Source: Elysia chlorotica (lineage: Eukaryota; Mollusca; Gastropoda; Plakobranchidae). From it: DNA of 64,000 nt. Where the stretch lies: NCBI GenBank assembly GCA_003991915.1, contig RQTK01000213.1:243965-307964 (forward strand), written 5' to 3'. Both the position numbers and the translations under genes were made by a program. Shown piece by piece: positions 1 to 12,515 of this stretch (position 1 is its first letter; each line of letters begins with the position of its first letter). The notes below the pieces were generated by a model. That model was not told the DNA's origin, did no database searches, and saw only the letters and a program-made list of their open reading frames with translations.

Positions 1-58
1 ACAAAACAAACACATACTGATTGGCCGTAACAAGTAACTCCACTCTACTGCTCTCCAT

Positions 59-59
59 A

Positions 60-116
<57 letters not shown>

Positions 117-175
117 ATCTCTCTCCCTCTCTTTCTCTCTCTCTATTTTTATCTCTCTCTCTGCCTCTCTCTCCT
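59..175. repeat. (CT)n microsatellite
   Basis: Nearly uninterrupted CT dinucleotides at about 59-109, then an interrupted CT-rich tract to about 175. The open frame across it is only a Ser/Leu repeat and is not a gene. Confidence 0.95.
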
Positions 176-2484
176 TCTCTCTTACCCGTATTACTGGGAG
201 GGCATTTAAATGGATTTTTATGTATCAATACATCTCATACCTTTGTTGGTACGGTTTATATAATGTTCTCTTTGGGGACAGACTATATGCTGCCAGAGCG
301 CGATTGATTTATTGCCGTTTTTTGTGTGTGTTATCCTTGAATGTCAAACGGAACGGATTTCCTGCCACACCAATCGACCAGGGAGGGACCGACCTGTTAT
401 TCTTACATTTAGCCACCACAACAGACTTGTAATGGAATCCCACATCTCATTAAACCAACTGCATTATTCTATAAACGTGATTGTATAGTTTTTTTTTATA
501 ACTTGTTTAGAGCGCAAGTACAACGTTGCTCTGAGTATAGAGCCGGACTCATGGCAGTGAATAAGACTATCGTTACCTCGGGGACTTCGGTTATAGCGCC
601 GTTGTACTTTTTGCTATTGGTATTTAGTTGCTAATCCTTATAGAAAAACAGAAAGAGATTGAAACACGTTCGTGGAATTGCACGTACTAGAAAAATTGTC
701 AGCTTTTTTCCGTCGTCCATTTTAATAAATAAACTGCGCCTTTCATAAGAGACTGCGAACAATTTGACATATCCTTTGAAACTGTAATATCTTTTCGATT
801 ACATATAAATTATATATATGAGTTTTTTTTCAAAATAAGGTTTTTTAAATTCAATTTCGCTTTAATTTCCTTTCTAAGTTCTCATACCAAAGTGTACATT
901 AGAATAACATTTTCTAGCACAACAATAAATAATTGCAAAGCAATCATTTTGTCAGTACGTCAGGGTCGTCGTCTCAGATAATAACTGAAACAAAATCAAA
1001 CTAACTCAAATTCCAAAATACACAATAATTGAAAACTGTAGTGCAGGATGGATATTTTAACAGGAAATATTAAAATAGTGCTTACCTGTTTTTCGTTAAG
1101 GCTCTACTTTATATTCCTTAGATGGATTGCATCGAGGATGCACAAGAAAAGTACGTTAGGCTGCTTGCTCAAATAATTTTATTTTTGCAACACCTTTGAA
1201 AGCCATGGTGCAGTTCCATAAAAATACCTAGTGAGAATATCTTGAAAAAAGTGTCCAATGTGTATCGACGTATTCAAAAAAGGCCTTTCTTCTTTTAGTC
1301 GGTTAGTTCGTTTCACTGTGTTATACATGTATCTACCTTAGGAATCAAATTGGGATCAGCTCAAAGGACGGCACGCCTTTCCTGGGCCGTCACACAAACC
1401 ATAGACAGCGGGGCGCGGGCGATAAAGCATTAAAAAAGAAGGAGCGGAGATCCAGAGCCGGAGAGACCTGGGCTATTCAGACTGACAGACGGGCCAGGTT
1501 CGGTGCGATCAGAGCTGTTTGGGGGGAAGAATAGACGGCATTGATCACTCCCAGTACCGCCCGCGGTAGAGGGGAACGTGTCTTAGAATCATTCTAATCC
1601 ATCAATACAGCACTTTGCGTGATACGCTATTGATGACGTCCATTTGGAAGGTCGTACGGAATAAAACTTACTTGATTATAATTTTGTAGAGAGAACTACA
1701 TTTTACATTATTTAGAATCAGTTAGCATGCAAAAAGCCCTAAGGTTTTTTTTCAATCGCTTTCTCGCTCAAGTTCTTTCGCTATGCCTACTGAAAAAGGT
1801 CTAAAGGTGTAAGAAGACAACCAAGACAGAAAAAATGTCAATGCTCTGAGCAAAAAAAGATAAGTCTAATCAAAAGTGCGTTTTATTTTATGGTCAACTA
1901 GGTAGATATTGTCGACGCCTGACAGTCTCTTTCTATTATAGACATTAAGACTTGTATCGTCATACAGTGATGCCACGGTCTGTCTGGGGTCGTAAGCTCT
2001 GCTGCACCATTAATAATTGGCGTCATATCTAGGTAAAGCACAATAATAGAAGAGTCTAGGAATCCTATTTAATAATAAAATAAGACGCAGTCGAATAGTA
2101 TAAAGTGTTTAAAGAAACTATTTTTAGCCATCGCTTCAAAGGCGTTCTGGGATACCGTTACATAACCACATCGCATGCCAATGTTTGATAAGAAGAAACA
2201 TTACAAAACATCTAGATATATATTTTTGAACATATCCTTGGGCAAGCCACGAAAACTTATTATTCCATATAGTAATCCTCAACAGTGAAAATAGTGTTTG
2301 TTTTCATTGTATCCACTCGTGAAGTATTCCACTCAATTCGACTCTTATGAATTCTGAAATGTTAGGATCAACTGGATTGATTTTTTTCATAGTATCAATG
2401 GATAAGATAGTTGACAACTTAAACTAACTTTTTAGAGCTCAGTAAAGCGTGAAGAACTAGTTTATTTTATTTTAAGCCTCTTGA
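176..2484. other. Intergenic, no gene recognised
   Basis: AT-rich sequence with no long open frame and no splice-bounded coding block that I recognise. A GC-richer pocket at about 1370-1600 stands out from its surroundings but has no coherent frame on either strand. Confidence 0.6.
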
Positions 2485-3215
2485 TTCCTTGTGAGTCATA
2501 GGGCCGCAGCCAATCCACTCCACCAGACTCGGTTTTGGTTGGTCCTTTTCAGCTCAGCTCATGTGGTACTGGAAGTTTTTATCTCTGCGTCGGTGCTTCT
2601 CCGCCATATCTGCTTCGGATGATCCTCCTTTCTTTTTCCTTGGGGATTTTACCCCAGGACTTGCTTTGTGATGTTGGGTACAGGCTTTCGAAGTGTGTGA
2701 ACTATCCAACGGCACGCGTTTAGCTATCTGTCTCGATGAGGATTTGCCTCGCTCTGGCCCACAGTTCTTTAAGACAACTTCAGGCCACCTAACGTTGAGG
2801 TTGCTTCTAAGGCATCTTTTGGTGAATGATTGTAGTTTAGTTGTGCAAGTCTTGGTCATGCGCCATGTTTCAGAGCAATGAAGTATAACCGGCTTTAGGT
2901 TAGTATTGAAGATCCGAATCTTGTTTCGGACTGATAGTGTTGTAGACCTTCAGATTGGTCTGAGGGTGTTGAAGGCGTATCTGGCCTTGTTGATTCGGTA
3001 TCTGATTTCTTCGACTGTATCCCCGTCTTTGCTACCAAGCAAGACAAACCTGTCAACTTCTTCCATGTTTTCATCATGTAGTCCCAATGCACGAGCCTGT
3101 TTGTTGTTAATTCTTATGGCTTCGTTTTTCTGATGTTTATCTGAAGTCCAGCTTTCCCGGCTTCTTCTGCCACAAGATATAACTGATTGGGAGAGAAGTC
3201 TAATGCCGTTGCGTA
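2485..3215 (-). mobile_element. Decayed LINE reverse transcriptase 3' end
   Basis: Read on the minus strand this is the C-terminal part of a non-LTR retrotransposon reverse transcriptase. From 5' to 3' of the element it has a block with INNKQ at about 3100, a block resembling RINKARYAFNTL near 2980, then SETWRMTKTCTTKLQSF near 2820-2880, then RCLRSNLNVRWPEVV at about 2780-2830. The 3' end near 2500 (WWSGLAAALC-like) matches the usual end of RTE/L2-like elements. Frameshifts and stops break it throughout, so it is a fossil. The family assignment (RTE-like) is from memory of motif order; that it is LINE RT is secure. Confidence 0.85.
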
Positions 3216-3821
3216 TAACTAGTGACCTGCTTATTGGTTACCACCAGTCCTGCTTCGACCGTCTCTATTTTGATAACAGCTTCTTATGATTTTTGTTTTG
3301 TTTGATTCACGAAGTGCAGTGAACTTACTTAGAGAGAGAGACAATAATCAATCCAAAGCCACTATGATCTTAGTGAAAGCTGGTGGATGCTCCTCTTTCG
3401 TTTAATTTCGCAAAGATAGACCAGTTCGGAATACCTAATCAACAAAATAATGTTGAAAAGCTGTTTTTAAGTTACATGAATGGAAACTGTTACATGGATA
3501 CTCCTTTCTTCAAACAATTTTGGATACGTCTATTTTCCTTCTGATCGCCCACCACATCAACCCATAGGGCTAAGAATAGGCAACTCAGTCACCACCACGC
3601 ACCTGAACTATACAAATTAACATAAAAGAATATTTCACATATATTTATGAACACACATAAGCATGTTTTCAATGCCTCCTGAAATACAATGCTTGCTGAA
3701 AAGCGGGATTTTCAAACATTAAGGACAAAGCCTTTGAGAATGCGGAGCAGCTAAATAAATTATTGATTAGAAAAGTAAATTTGTATTCAAGCGAAGTAAA
3801 TATACATAATAATATCAAATA

Positions 3822-3822
<1 letters not shown>
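3216..3822. other. No gene recognised
   Basis: AT-rich sequence. It could include further unrecognised, more decayed 5' portions of the LINE that ends at 2485, but I see no motif. Confidence 0.5.
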
Positions 3823-3823
<1 letters not shown>

Positions 3824-3872
<49 letters not shown>

Positions 3873-3889
3873 GGAGAGAGAGAGAGAGA
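3824..3889. repeat. (GA)n microsatellite
   Basis: GA dinucleotide tract with two or three interruptions. Confidence 0.95.
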
Positions 3890-4304
3890 TTGATTCTTTG
3901 ATTTGAAGGTTATTTGTTCCATGGGCTTCTCACCATTTACTGACGGGCAAAGGATTATTTTGTATGTCTTCATGTGCATGTATAATAGATCATTGTGTAA
4001 CAGTGAAAGTTCAAATGTTAAAACATTATAAACATTAGAAAATGGTTTTACAAAAGCCCAGCGGTTAATCCTTAAAATATAATGATGATTTTTCTTCAAT
4101 TTCAACAATATAAGATTGTTTACTATGTTAGAATAAAGGTTACGAGTGGCATTAACGTGAATAATCTGTTTTAATTTTTTGACATGAAAGCTATCGTTGC
4201 GACATCTTATTGCTCATTTATGTTCATGTAAAGACCAGGATTTGAATGAGGAAAAAGAGGTTGTACATTCATTATTTGATAACATGTAGGAGATAATTTT
4301 AAAT

Positions 4305-4306
<2 letters not shown>

Positions 4307-4356
<50 letters not shown>

Positions 4357-4361
4357 AGAGA
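4307..4361. repeat. (GA)n microsatellite
   Basis: GA dinucleotide tract with one interruption near the right end. Confidence 0.95.
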
Positions 4362-4548
4362 GTCATGCAACCGACAGAGATGAAAGAAAATAGAAGGATA
4401 GATAATCAAACATAACTCATAAAATATTTAGATAGACAACAGTAAAGACAGAGAAGTAGAAACACAATCGGATGGGTAGTGAGATAAACCTGACACAGTA
4501 TATAGATAAAATAGACCAAAAAAAAAGAAAAAGGGAGAGAATGAAATG

Positions 4549-4549
<1 letters not shown>

Positions 4550-4643
<94 letters not shown>
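4550..4643. repeat. (GA)n microsatellite
   Basis: About 47 uninterrupted GA units. The Arg-Glu and Leu-Ser frames through it are repeat artefacts. Confidence 0.97.
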
Positions 4644-4644
<1 letters not shown>

Positions 4645-5002
4645 ACATTCTTTTGTTTTCTTAATTTTCTTAAACTAATCGAAAAAGACGAGCAAAGGGG
4701 ACACAGTAAGAAATTTGTAATTCTGGGAATCATTATTTTTAGATATGAGCATTTAGATTAAGCTATCACTTTGTAGACGAACATTTTCGTAGCATCGTTC
4801 TCTATTCGTTCCTTCAAAGTTTGTTAATAAACCTCGAACCCTAACTCAACCGCAGTATTACTATAACTGTACGTAACAGTGTTATAAAGCGATCCGCGCC
4901 ACTTGGGGGTATTTTTAATCGAAAGAATTCGCAAACACGTGTGTTTTTTTGTTTGATTTGTATCAAATATATACACATTCTTTGTACCAAGGTCGTTTTC
5001 AC

Positions 5003-5072
5003 TAGGATACACAGTGTTAAATCCATGTCGGTACTTCATAGGATACACAGTGTTAAATCCATGTCGGTACTT
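5003..5072. repeat. 36-bp tandem duplication
   Basis: A 34-bp block beginning TAGGATACACAG at 5003-5036 recurs without change at 5039-5072, with only two bases between the copies. Confidence 0.95.
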
Positions 5073-5337
5073 AACCGTTGCGTCAGGCAGAGATTATTGG
5101 CCGCCGCGGTGCAGTTCTGAGCTGAGAGTATTAATACATTATGGGGGGTGTTAAATGGAGGTGCCAATAACCTGGTTGAGAACAAAACCGTTAAAATGGC
5201 TAGATTTCACGGCGCAGGCTCGAGTAGGTGCTAAAAGATTGACTCTGGTGGTGTCAACTGTCTAATATCAAAGTGTTATCGTCTCTTACCTCTGTACACG
5301 GCTCTAGCTTTCTCTCTTACATTTAGCAAAACTGGTG

Positions 5338-5592
5338 TTATGTTTATTTTTCTATGGTCACACGGCAAACATAGAAGACGTCACAGAGGGTGGTGTCTTA
5401 AAGAGTTGGGTACATAGTGGAACAAAAGAAGAAAAGCAAAACAAAACAACTGATTTGACTCTACAAGATTATGACACACACACACACACACATATATATT
5501 ATTTTTCTATGGGAATACGCCAAACATATAATACGCCACAGAGGGTAGTGTCTTTAGGTGTTGGGTATACAGCGAAAACAAAAGAGAATAAC
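5338..5592. repeat. Imperfect direct repeat of about 95 bp
   Basis: The segments at about 5344-5437 and 5499-5592 share the order TTTTCTATGG, GCAAACATA/CCAAACATA, CACAGAGGGT, GTGTCTT, GTTGGGTA and ACAAAAGA. They are diverged copies of one unrecognised repeat. A short (CA)n lies between them at about 5476-5491. Confidence 0.75.
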
Positions 5593-5709
5593 CACTAAAA
5601 CTGAGTCGTTAAAGATATGGGCTCTAATCCCTGCTGATTTTTTTTTTAAACCTGTGCCTTGTTTGTCTGTCTGATTTTTTTGGGGGGGTGGGGTGGTGAG
5701 AGATAGAAG

Positions 5710-5854
<145 letters not shown>

Positions 5855-6072
5855 TCTTATTTTTCCTATTTTCTACTCCATAATTGTACTTGCAATCACC
5901 ATCATTCGGGGCTGTTGTCTGGACATGTTCACTTTAACGATTTTGTTCGGACCTTGGGATAGATTATTGATTCAACACTGCTTTTAGGGTGAATTTCGTG
6001 TACTATCACCTATGGACTTCAAGCATTCGTCATTTTGTTTTGGTGTATGATTTCAGGATAAATTTGAATTAA

Positions 6073-6263
<191 letters not shown>

Positions 6264-7355
6264 TATTAGTGAGGATGTGGGTGATGACAGTAATGATTTT
6301 ACCTCACTTGTATTTATACCACCGTACCATATGCTATGAGGCATACTATATGCTATGAGGCAAAACTCTCCTCTAGCTGGTAGGCTTTTTATGGTTGTTT
6401 TGTTATGCTGTTGTTGTTTTGTTTTGTTTTTGTTTTTGAAAAAGAGGAAACATTTTGAATCAATGAATCTTAACAAAACGGACTCAGCATCGAGTCTTAA
6501 TCTTGTTTCAGAAGACGCTGTTATTATTTGCAACTTCTTCCCGAAGAGGTTTTAATCTTGCATATAGGTAGAAAAAATGTTTAAAAAAAAACAGTTTCTG
6601 TACAGCATGTGCAGTGCTGGCTACTTTTTGTGCCCATTTTATGTAGCAGTAGGATAAATGCTATTTAGGATTTTCAAGTGTAGAAAGCTTAGTGTTATTT
6701 CTTTTGTGTATTCGACGGCCAAAGCCCAATGTCTTTCATTCAATTTAATAATAATTTATGATTTTTTTTCTTCAAATGGACACTGCATGTGATGTTTCAT
6801 ATTCTTTGATCATGGCTGCAAATTTCGTTTTGCCTAGATCTCCTATCGTGTAGTTCTTGAAGCTAAAATAAGTGGTTTGTGTTGTGTCAACATCCACCCT
6901 GTTTCATCGACGGTTCAGTAGGAGCTTTGCCCGCTCAGAAACTGGCAATACGGCTTTAACTCTAGCCGTGAGAATCTTGAATGGTTGATGTCGAACGCAG
7001 TGCAGAATTGCATCTCTTGCATCTCAATGATTAATGAGCTAGCCCCGCAACGGATTCTTTCTCCTGGCACAGTTTGCCCACTTCTCTTTTAACTCCACTT
7101 GGCTAATGAAGTGTTGAAGTCCTTTATTCCACGTGGAAGTAAAGGATTCAATGGTTAGTGTTTTGATAAGATTAGTGGCTTTTTATATAAAGGGAGGGGT
7201 CCAAAATTAGACCATACCAGTACATGTTTTATGTAATGTTTTGCATCCTCTTTCATAATATTGTATAAACCTTGATATAAGTCTAGATTAAATAAATCAT
7301 CCTAATAATCAGGAATACTTTTCGTCATCATCATGGTAAACTTAATCATAATCAT

Positions 7356-7359
<4 letters not shown>
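6264..7359. other. No gene recognised
   Basis: Only short open frames, with no family motif and no splice-bounded coding block found. Confidence 0.55.

Positions 7360-7409
<50 letters not shown>
7360..7409. repeat. (CT)n microsatellite
   Basis: Uninterrupted CT dinucleotides. Confidence 0.95.
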
Positions 7410-7412
<3 letters not shown>

Positions 7413-7600
7413 TATTTATCTCAAGGAGTCATTTGGGACACCTGTCGGCGCCATTAATTATGTGTGCTATTGTTTCCTATCGATATACACTAGATGTTTG
7501 ATTAGAGGACCATCCCAGATTGCCTCAGGCTCTGAGTGTTGGAGCTCGACACCGATGGCTAGAACCTTGATTGAATATTTTAAGTCCACACACACCCCTC

Positions 7601-7651
7601 NNNNNNNNNNNNNNNNNNNNNNNNNNNNNNNNNNNNNNNNNNNNNNNNNNN

Positions 7652-7691
<40 letters not shown>
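7601..7691. repeat. Assembly gap joined to (CT)n
   Basis: Positions 7601-7651 are N. The gap is preceded by a CA/C-rich run and followed by a CT tract at 7652-7691, so the missing sequence is probably the rest of the microsatellite. Confidence 0.95.
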
Positions 7692-7693
<2 letters not shown>

Positions 7694-7966
7694 AAAAATG
7701 CTGTCCTATGCGAACTGGCGTAGGTGATAGATATTTGGTTTTCCCATTGTGAGGTAAAAGGTTCGAAACCCACCATGGTTTAAAAAAAAATGTGACCCTA
7801 CTGGTTAGGTCGGTTTCAGTATAAAGTGTCTAGCTGAGATAGGAGAGATGATATCTCCCCACTGTCTCGGTGTGGCAGCACGTAAAATTGTCAGTCGCTA
7901 GTCTCGGAAAACGTCCACAATATAGACTAAATAATGCTGAGGTTGAATGTTAAGCAGCCAACTCCA
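7692..7966 (+). mobile_element. tRNA-derived SINE, copy 1
   Basis: A tRNA-like head carries a polymerase III B-box-like AGGTTCGAAACCC at 7759-7771. The family body follows: GGTCGGTTTCAGTATAA, CTGAGATAGGAG, TGTCTCGGTGTGGCAGCAC, AAAATTGTCAG and GTCCACAATATAG. The tail (GTTGAATGTTAAGC) ends near 7966. This is the most diverged of six recognisable copies in the window. Confidence 0.85.
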
Positions 7967-8897
7967 ACCCTGGTGCCCTGTGCCATCTTCACAGAATCAC
8001 AAAGCCGCTGTGCTGGTTATCAGTGACACAAATTCCACACCTCTGGTCAACGACCCTGTCTCTCTGATTTGCGATCGTGCAGAAGGTGTGAGAGGACAAT
8101 AATTATAGCCTGACCAATCACGTGTAAGAGGACAATAATTATAGCCCAACCAATCACGTGTAAGAACGAAAGGGTGTGAGTGATACATGGCGCTGGGGAG
8201 GCTTACTTTTAAATTCGCTTTTTATTTTTTCTATAAATGCGGCTTGTTTAAAACCTATAGGAGTTATTTCACTTGGTGGTGAAACAGCAAAGACACGCTG
8301 TGTTTCTTTTCATACAAATATAAAATCTAACAAAGACTAACACTTTTATTTTTTTGCAAAAGCGACCAGGTGATAACTCATTCAGTTTCATAATTTAGTT
8401 GGACTTTTTAATGCTAATATTCAAATAATTTTGTAATTTTTGTTTATATACGACACTCGGCGTGACGAGGTTAAAACTCCCAGTTCTTTGGGGGGAGGGG
8501 GGGGGATTGAATTTCACAACTACACGAAAGAGAAAAAAGAAACAGCAATGGGCCTAAAACGTTCCTTATATTAGTTGACGACTTCATTGTTCGAATCGTC
8601 TGAGTGATATTTTGCTTTGTAAAAAAAAGATGAATACTGAAGTTGGAAATGTTCATTCCGTGCATGTAAGAAAAGCTACATGGATGTGCTGTTTTGTGTA
8701 AAAAATGGTTCGTTGTAGGCCTAGTATTACTCTATTTATAACTTCAAATTTACTTTTCAAGTTTTTATAGAGCATTTAAACGATTACTATATGAAAATAG
8801 CGCTTATATTAAAATGTATTCGTTAATTTAAGGTACTTTCCATTGAAACCATAATTATTTCAATACGACGTTTTTTATGATTCTATTTTTCTTGCAG
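7967..8897. other. Region upstream of the SMB gene
   Basis: No gene recognised. It holds a 36-bp tandem duplication at 8091-8162 (listed separately) and ends in a splice acceptor (pyrimidine run then CAG at 8895-8897), which implies a non-coding 5' exon further upstream that I could not locate. Confidence 0.55.
8091..8162. promoter_or_regulatory. Tandem CCAAT plus CACGTG repeat
   Basis: A 36-bp unit at 8091-8126 is repeated at 8127-8162 with two mismatches. Each unit ends in CCAATCACGTG, which joins a CCAAT box to the palindromic E-box CACGTG. It lies about 750 bp before the ATG at 8905. The duplication is seen directly; a regulatory role is inference from motif content only. Confidence 0.4.
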
Positions 8898-8904
8898 ATT
8901 AACC

Positions 8905-10555
8905 ATGGGCGTAGTTCAACTCATTGTCGAGCACAAGATAATGGTTTTCGCTGTTCTTCTAGTTTGGCTTGCAGGAAACATAAACGCTAAAATGAAGTTA
9001 GTGGATAATACAAGTTTAGAGGAAAGCACATTGCCGACGAAAGTAGATTTTGACAGAACGACTCCGTTCACAGTTTCAACGTCACCGGTTCAAATAAGTG
9101 ATCGCCAAGATTTTATACTAGAGCGCTACGGCAGCCTTTTAGCGCCAGTTTTAAATCCTACGTGTTCGAATGTTTCCGCTTTGGCCTACCAGGGGAACTG
9201 GTGCGGGGCGCCTGACAGTAGCAGCTACCTAGAAACCAACATGGCGATGTTCACGTGTTCAGGACGCTGCGGCAAAGCGCCGCTTTACGGGAATCCCCGA
9301 TTAGAATGCGCATGCGACGAAAGATGTTACATCCATGGAGATTGTTGCCTTGATATGGCTACACTCTGCTCGGCTACTTACGATGTTGGTAGGCAGCAAT
9401 ATGGCCATCTGAGCCCAGTCCCCGAATCCTGCAGAGACTTTGGCTTCTTCATGCATTCCACATGCAAACGGGATTCAAACGGACTGGAGAGCTCAGAATG
9501 GAACGAATTTCCTCCACCAATGGCTCTGGCACATCCGCCCATCAGTTCTTGGTGGCTTACTAATCTTTTTAAAGGACTGGACTCATTTCGAGTGGCAGAT
9601 TTGTTTCTCAAGGTTGTTTTCAACAGCTCTGCCACTTTTAATTCGTGCAGAGTGGAAAGATCAGAACCACTCTTCGTTTCCGTAGTCAATACAATGAAAT
9701 GCACTGATAACATATACCCCAAAACAGGTCATCCCATCAGCGTAATGAGAATACTGGAGCGGTGCAAATCGAAGGGCGTTAGAGACGCTGTCCCCAGATT
9801 TGACAGATCATGTCCAAGAGACGTGGCTTTGATTTGTCGTTGTGCTGGTAGCACACATATGCAGCTGTTGCACAACGCTTGCATAGACCAACAAAATTAT
9901 CAATCTTTTATTAGAAAGTATCCATTTAGTTTTCATTTCAACATATATGCACAGTGGAGAAATTTCTCGGACCCGCAAGACGAACACCAGTGCGTGGCCC
10001 ACAACTTCAGCATGGCCAGACCGGATGAATTGCAAACTTTAGGGCTTGGTAACAATCACATGCACTTCTTTCGCGTCACACCAGTGGTTACTTGGCACAA
10101 TGTTAATCGTATTAAGTCGATAGATAAATCTGTTGAAAGCGAAAGAGGCGGAGAACTGAGAGGAAAGGGGATTCTTCATTATTGTGCCAGATCTTCGGAA
10201 ACCAGAAACAACGCAACTGTTATTATCCATTTTGAGGTTGAATTCACGCGTGCTTTGGAAAGACGTATGCGGTGTGAGAGCTTCGACAACCACCTGTCAG
10301 ACTGCTGCTTGCTGGAGTGCAGCAAATCAGCAATACCTTCTTACAGCCCACACGCCGAGTACCGTTACAATGGCGGCCTGTCCTGCGTGGTTCCTGACCG
10401 GGTAGACATCATTCCTACTAACCACAGTGTCCGCGTCCAGATGTGTACCTGTCTACGAGCTCAGGTCGCACTGTCCCGACTCATGAAATGGGCAGTGGTC
10501 AGGTTTGGCCTCGATAGCGAGGAGTGCCGCTTTCAGCTGACCCCCAATGTTGAAG
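8905..10555 (+). CDS. Somatomedin-B domain protein, main exon
   Basis: The start at 8905 lies just after a splice acceptor ending at 8897 (so 8898-8904 is 5'UTR). Residues 1-28 form a signal peptide, with a charged end, a hydrophobic VFAVLLVWLAG core and a cleavage-like NA. Residues 118-155 are a somatomedin-B domain with all eight cysteines (118, 122, 135, 137, 141, 147, 148, 155) in the spacing C-x3-C-x12-C-x-C-x3-C-x5-CC-x6-C. Only the 12-residue gap is longer than usual. The rest is a Cys-rich ectodomain of about 390 residues with several N-x-S/T sites and no other domain I recognise. The exon ends at the donor AAG|GTACAG (intron from 10556) in phase 1; read-through without splicing would stop at 10581. 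I infer splicing to 12516 (or 10745), which restores the frame. The protein is secreted or membrane-anchored; ligand and function are unknown. Confidence 0.85.
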
Positions 10556-10744
10556 GTACAGTGTATGCAATTAATTTTTAGCAAGTTTGTTTTACTTAAG
10601 ACATAAAAGTGAAAAACGTGTACTATTTTTAGTTGACCATCTTGAATGAAGGTAGTCTACAGCCCACCTTTAACAAGTTAGTGTTTAGGGAAGCGTCGCT
10701 TTCACCTGGCAGTCGATGCTTAACGGTACGTTTGTCTCCGCCAG

Positions 10745-11210
10745 AACCGTCGAGTTGGGATGAAGACCTGATCCTGGAAGGGACAAGGACAACTGAAGCA
10801 CAGCTCGGAGATACCAGCGAATCCGCGGGGAAACCAGGGATGGGACAGCGCGCTGACAGAGCCACTCATAACATCAACTTGTTTGAAGACGATCTCCGCA
10901 AGCTCTGGTTTGACACAGAGTATTTTTGTCCCTACGACAAAAGCTATGACTATGTCTTGATGAACTTTTACTCTGACAAGTTTCTCGGGCATGACGCCGG
11001 TCAGGTGATGCTAGTCGTACTTCCGCAAGACAAAAACCAGCCGCTTGGTTCCCGCCAGGTTGGCGTAATGGAGTCTAGATTGACGGGAAAACTCCATGAA
11101 ATATCTTCTCTCCTGCACATCCGCCCATCAGTTCTTGGTGGCTTACTAATCTTTTTAAAGGACTGGACTCATTTCGAGTGGCAGATTTGTTTCTCAAGGT
11201 TGTTTTCAAA

Positions 11211-11261
<51 letters not shown>

Positions 11262-11298
11262 CTATACATTTGGACTAATTTTGAAAGCCTTGCATTAA
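10745..11298 (+). pseudogene. SMB gene last exon, copy A with swapped tail
   Basis: The acceptor TCTCCGCCAG ends at 10744, and phase 1 joins the main exon in frame (…NVE then EPSSWDEDL). From here to 11114 the sequence is almost identical to 12516-12886: I count six differences, three of them amino-acid changes. At 11115 homology to the intact copy stops and a 95-bp block identical to 9529-9623 of the main exon follows, read in a different frame from its source. Then comes an ATT repeat encoding about 17 Ile, and a stop at 11296-11298. The open frame survives, giving a 734-residue predicted protein if used, but the normal C-terminus is lost. It could be a damaged duplicate, an alternative last exon, or an assembly misjoin. 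Confidence 0.6.
11210..11259. repeat. (ATT)n microsatellite
   Basis: About 17 ATT units directly abutting the pasted exon fragment that ends at 11209. Confidence 0.95.
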
Positions 11299-12172
11299 CT
11301 GATCTGTTACTACTTTAAGGATTTGCCACACCAATAGAAATTAATGATTAAAGTATCATCATAAATAGCACTGAGTTTTTTCTTTCTGAAAACATGTAGT
11401 AGCTCCCGAGTCCCATAAAAGGAAAATCCTCAACTCCGTTCGATATGTAGATAGGTGAGTACAATTATAAAAAAAGATAGCAAATTGACTTATTTGGCAG
11501 AATGATATAAATATGTACTTTGCAGATCATCGTTTGTGGGCTATGCAATTAGAGGATAAACGAGTACAGTGATGTACGATTACAGCATTAAAGTGAATAC
11601 AGGCACATTATTTAAAATTGGGCTGTGACATTGTTTGTTTACGCGTATGCTTCTATGCTAGCACAATGTAGTGTTCACTAAATCAACTGTTACGGGCTTG
11701 GAGTCTCGATCTACCTAGTAGGTTCTAGAAAGTACTTGACGTTTGATTAACTTTTCCCATTACGCTGCACACATGTTGTGCGGGTTGGTATGCTCTGGTG
11801 CTAGCACCTTTTTTTCTGCACACCTTCCACTTCAAAATAATAAATATCAAAGTTTTTGGCAATTCTCGAAAATAGTGAGAACGCAAGATAATTTTGTTAA
11901 AGTTGATAAGATAGTGTGTCCGAGTCTACGTGAATGATACGTGTTCAACAATATTGATCTATAGCAGGGACCCAGTTTTCGAATCAACGTTACGCGGACC
12001 TATTTAGATGTATAGGCCTACGTAGATTCACGTTTGTTTAAGAATTAAACGATTTAGGAGATTTTTTTTTTTATAATACCACGTTGAAGATTGTATTGTA
12101 AAGCGCGATTAATTTACTGATTCAAGTACATCTATTGACACCGTCACGAAGAAGAGTTGATGTTGTCGCTGT
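11299..12172. other. Between the two last-exon copies
   Basis: No gene recognised. If the intact copy at 12516 is used, this is part of an intron of about 1.96 kb (10556-12515). Confidence 0.5.
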
Positions 12173-12392
12173 TGAATTTGTTTAACGTCCAACGTCAGAA
12201 TTATATAAACTATACTGTGGACGGCCCCCAAAACTGACCTCTGACAATTTTATCTAATGCCACACAGGAGGTAGGGTGGGGTGACAAGACTCATGTCCCA
12301 GCCTGTCATATGAAACTGACACTCATCCAACCAGAAGGGGGAAAAATCGCCAGGGCTCGATGTTCTACCCCAGGACTGCCGCGCCCTCCTCA
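12173..12392 (-). mobile_element. tRNA-derived SINE, copy 2
   Basis: Minus-strand copy of the same family. On the plus strand it reads TTTAACGTCCAACGTCAG, CTGTGGACGGCCCC, GACAATTTTAT, GCCACACAGGAGG, TGAAACTGACACTCATCC and GTTCTACCCCAGG…CGCGCCC. About 30 bp around the B box are missing compared with copy 3. Confidence 0.88.
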
Positions 12393-12515
12393 CGAAGAAG
12401 AGTAGTAGTTTGAATCTCATCTGGTGCCTATGACTTTGTATAGGATTACTGTACATTATGGAAACTGGAATTTGTAAAACTACCCTATGTTACACGTTAC
12501 GTTTGTCTCCGCCAG

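Noticed and set aside
1370..1600. GC-rich pocket as an exon or structural RNA
   Set aside because: No open frame, splice pair or known RNA motif could be supported.
9378..10293. Minus-strand open frames across the SMB exon
   Set aside because: Shadows of the plus-strand coding exon, which has the signal peptide and the SMB cysteine pattern.
10633..10744. Coding continuation starting at the TTTTTAG acceptor at 10632
   Set aside because: The main exon ends in phase 1, so this acceptor gives a stop after five residues. The acceptor at 10744 (or 12515) keeps the frame.
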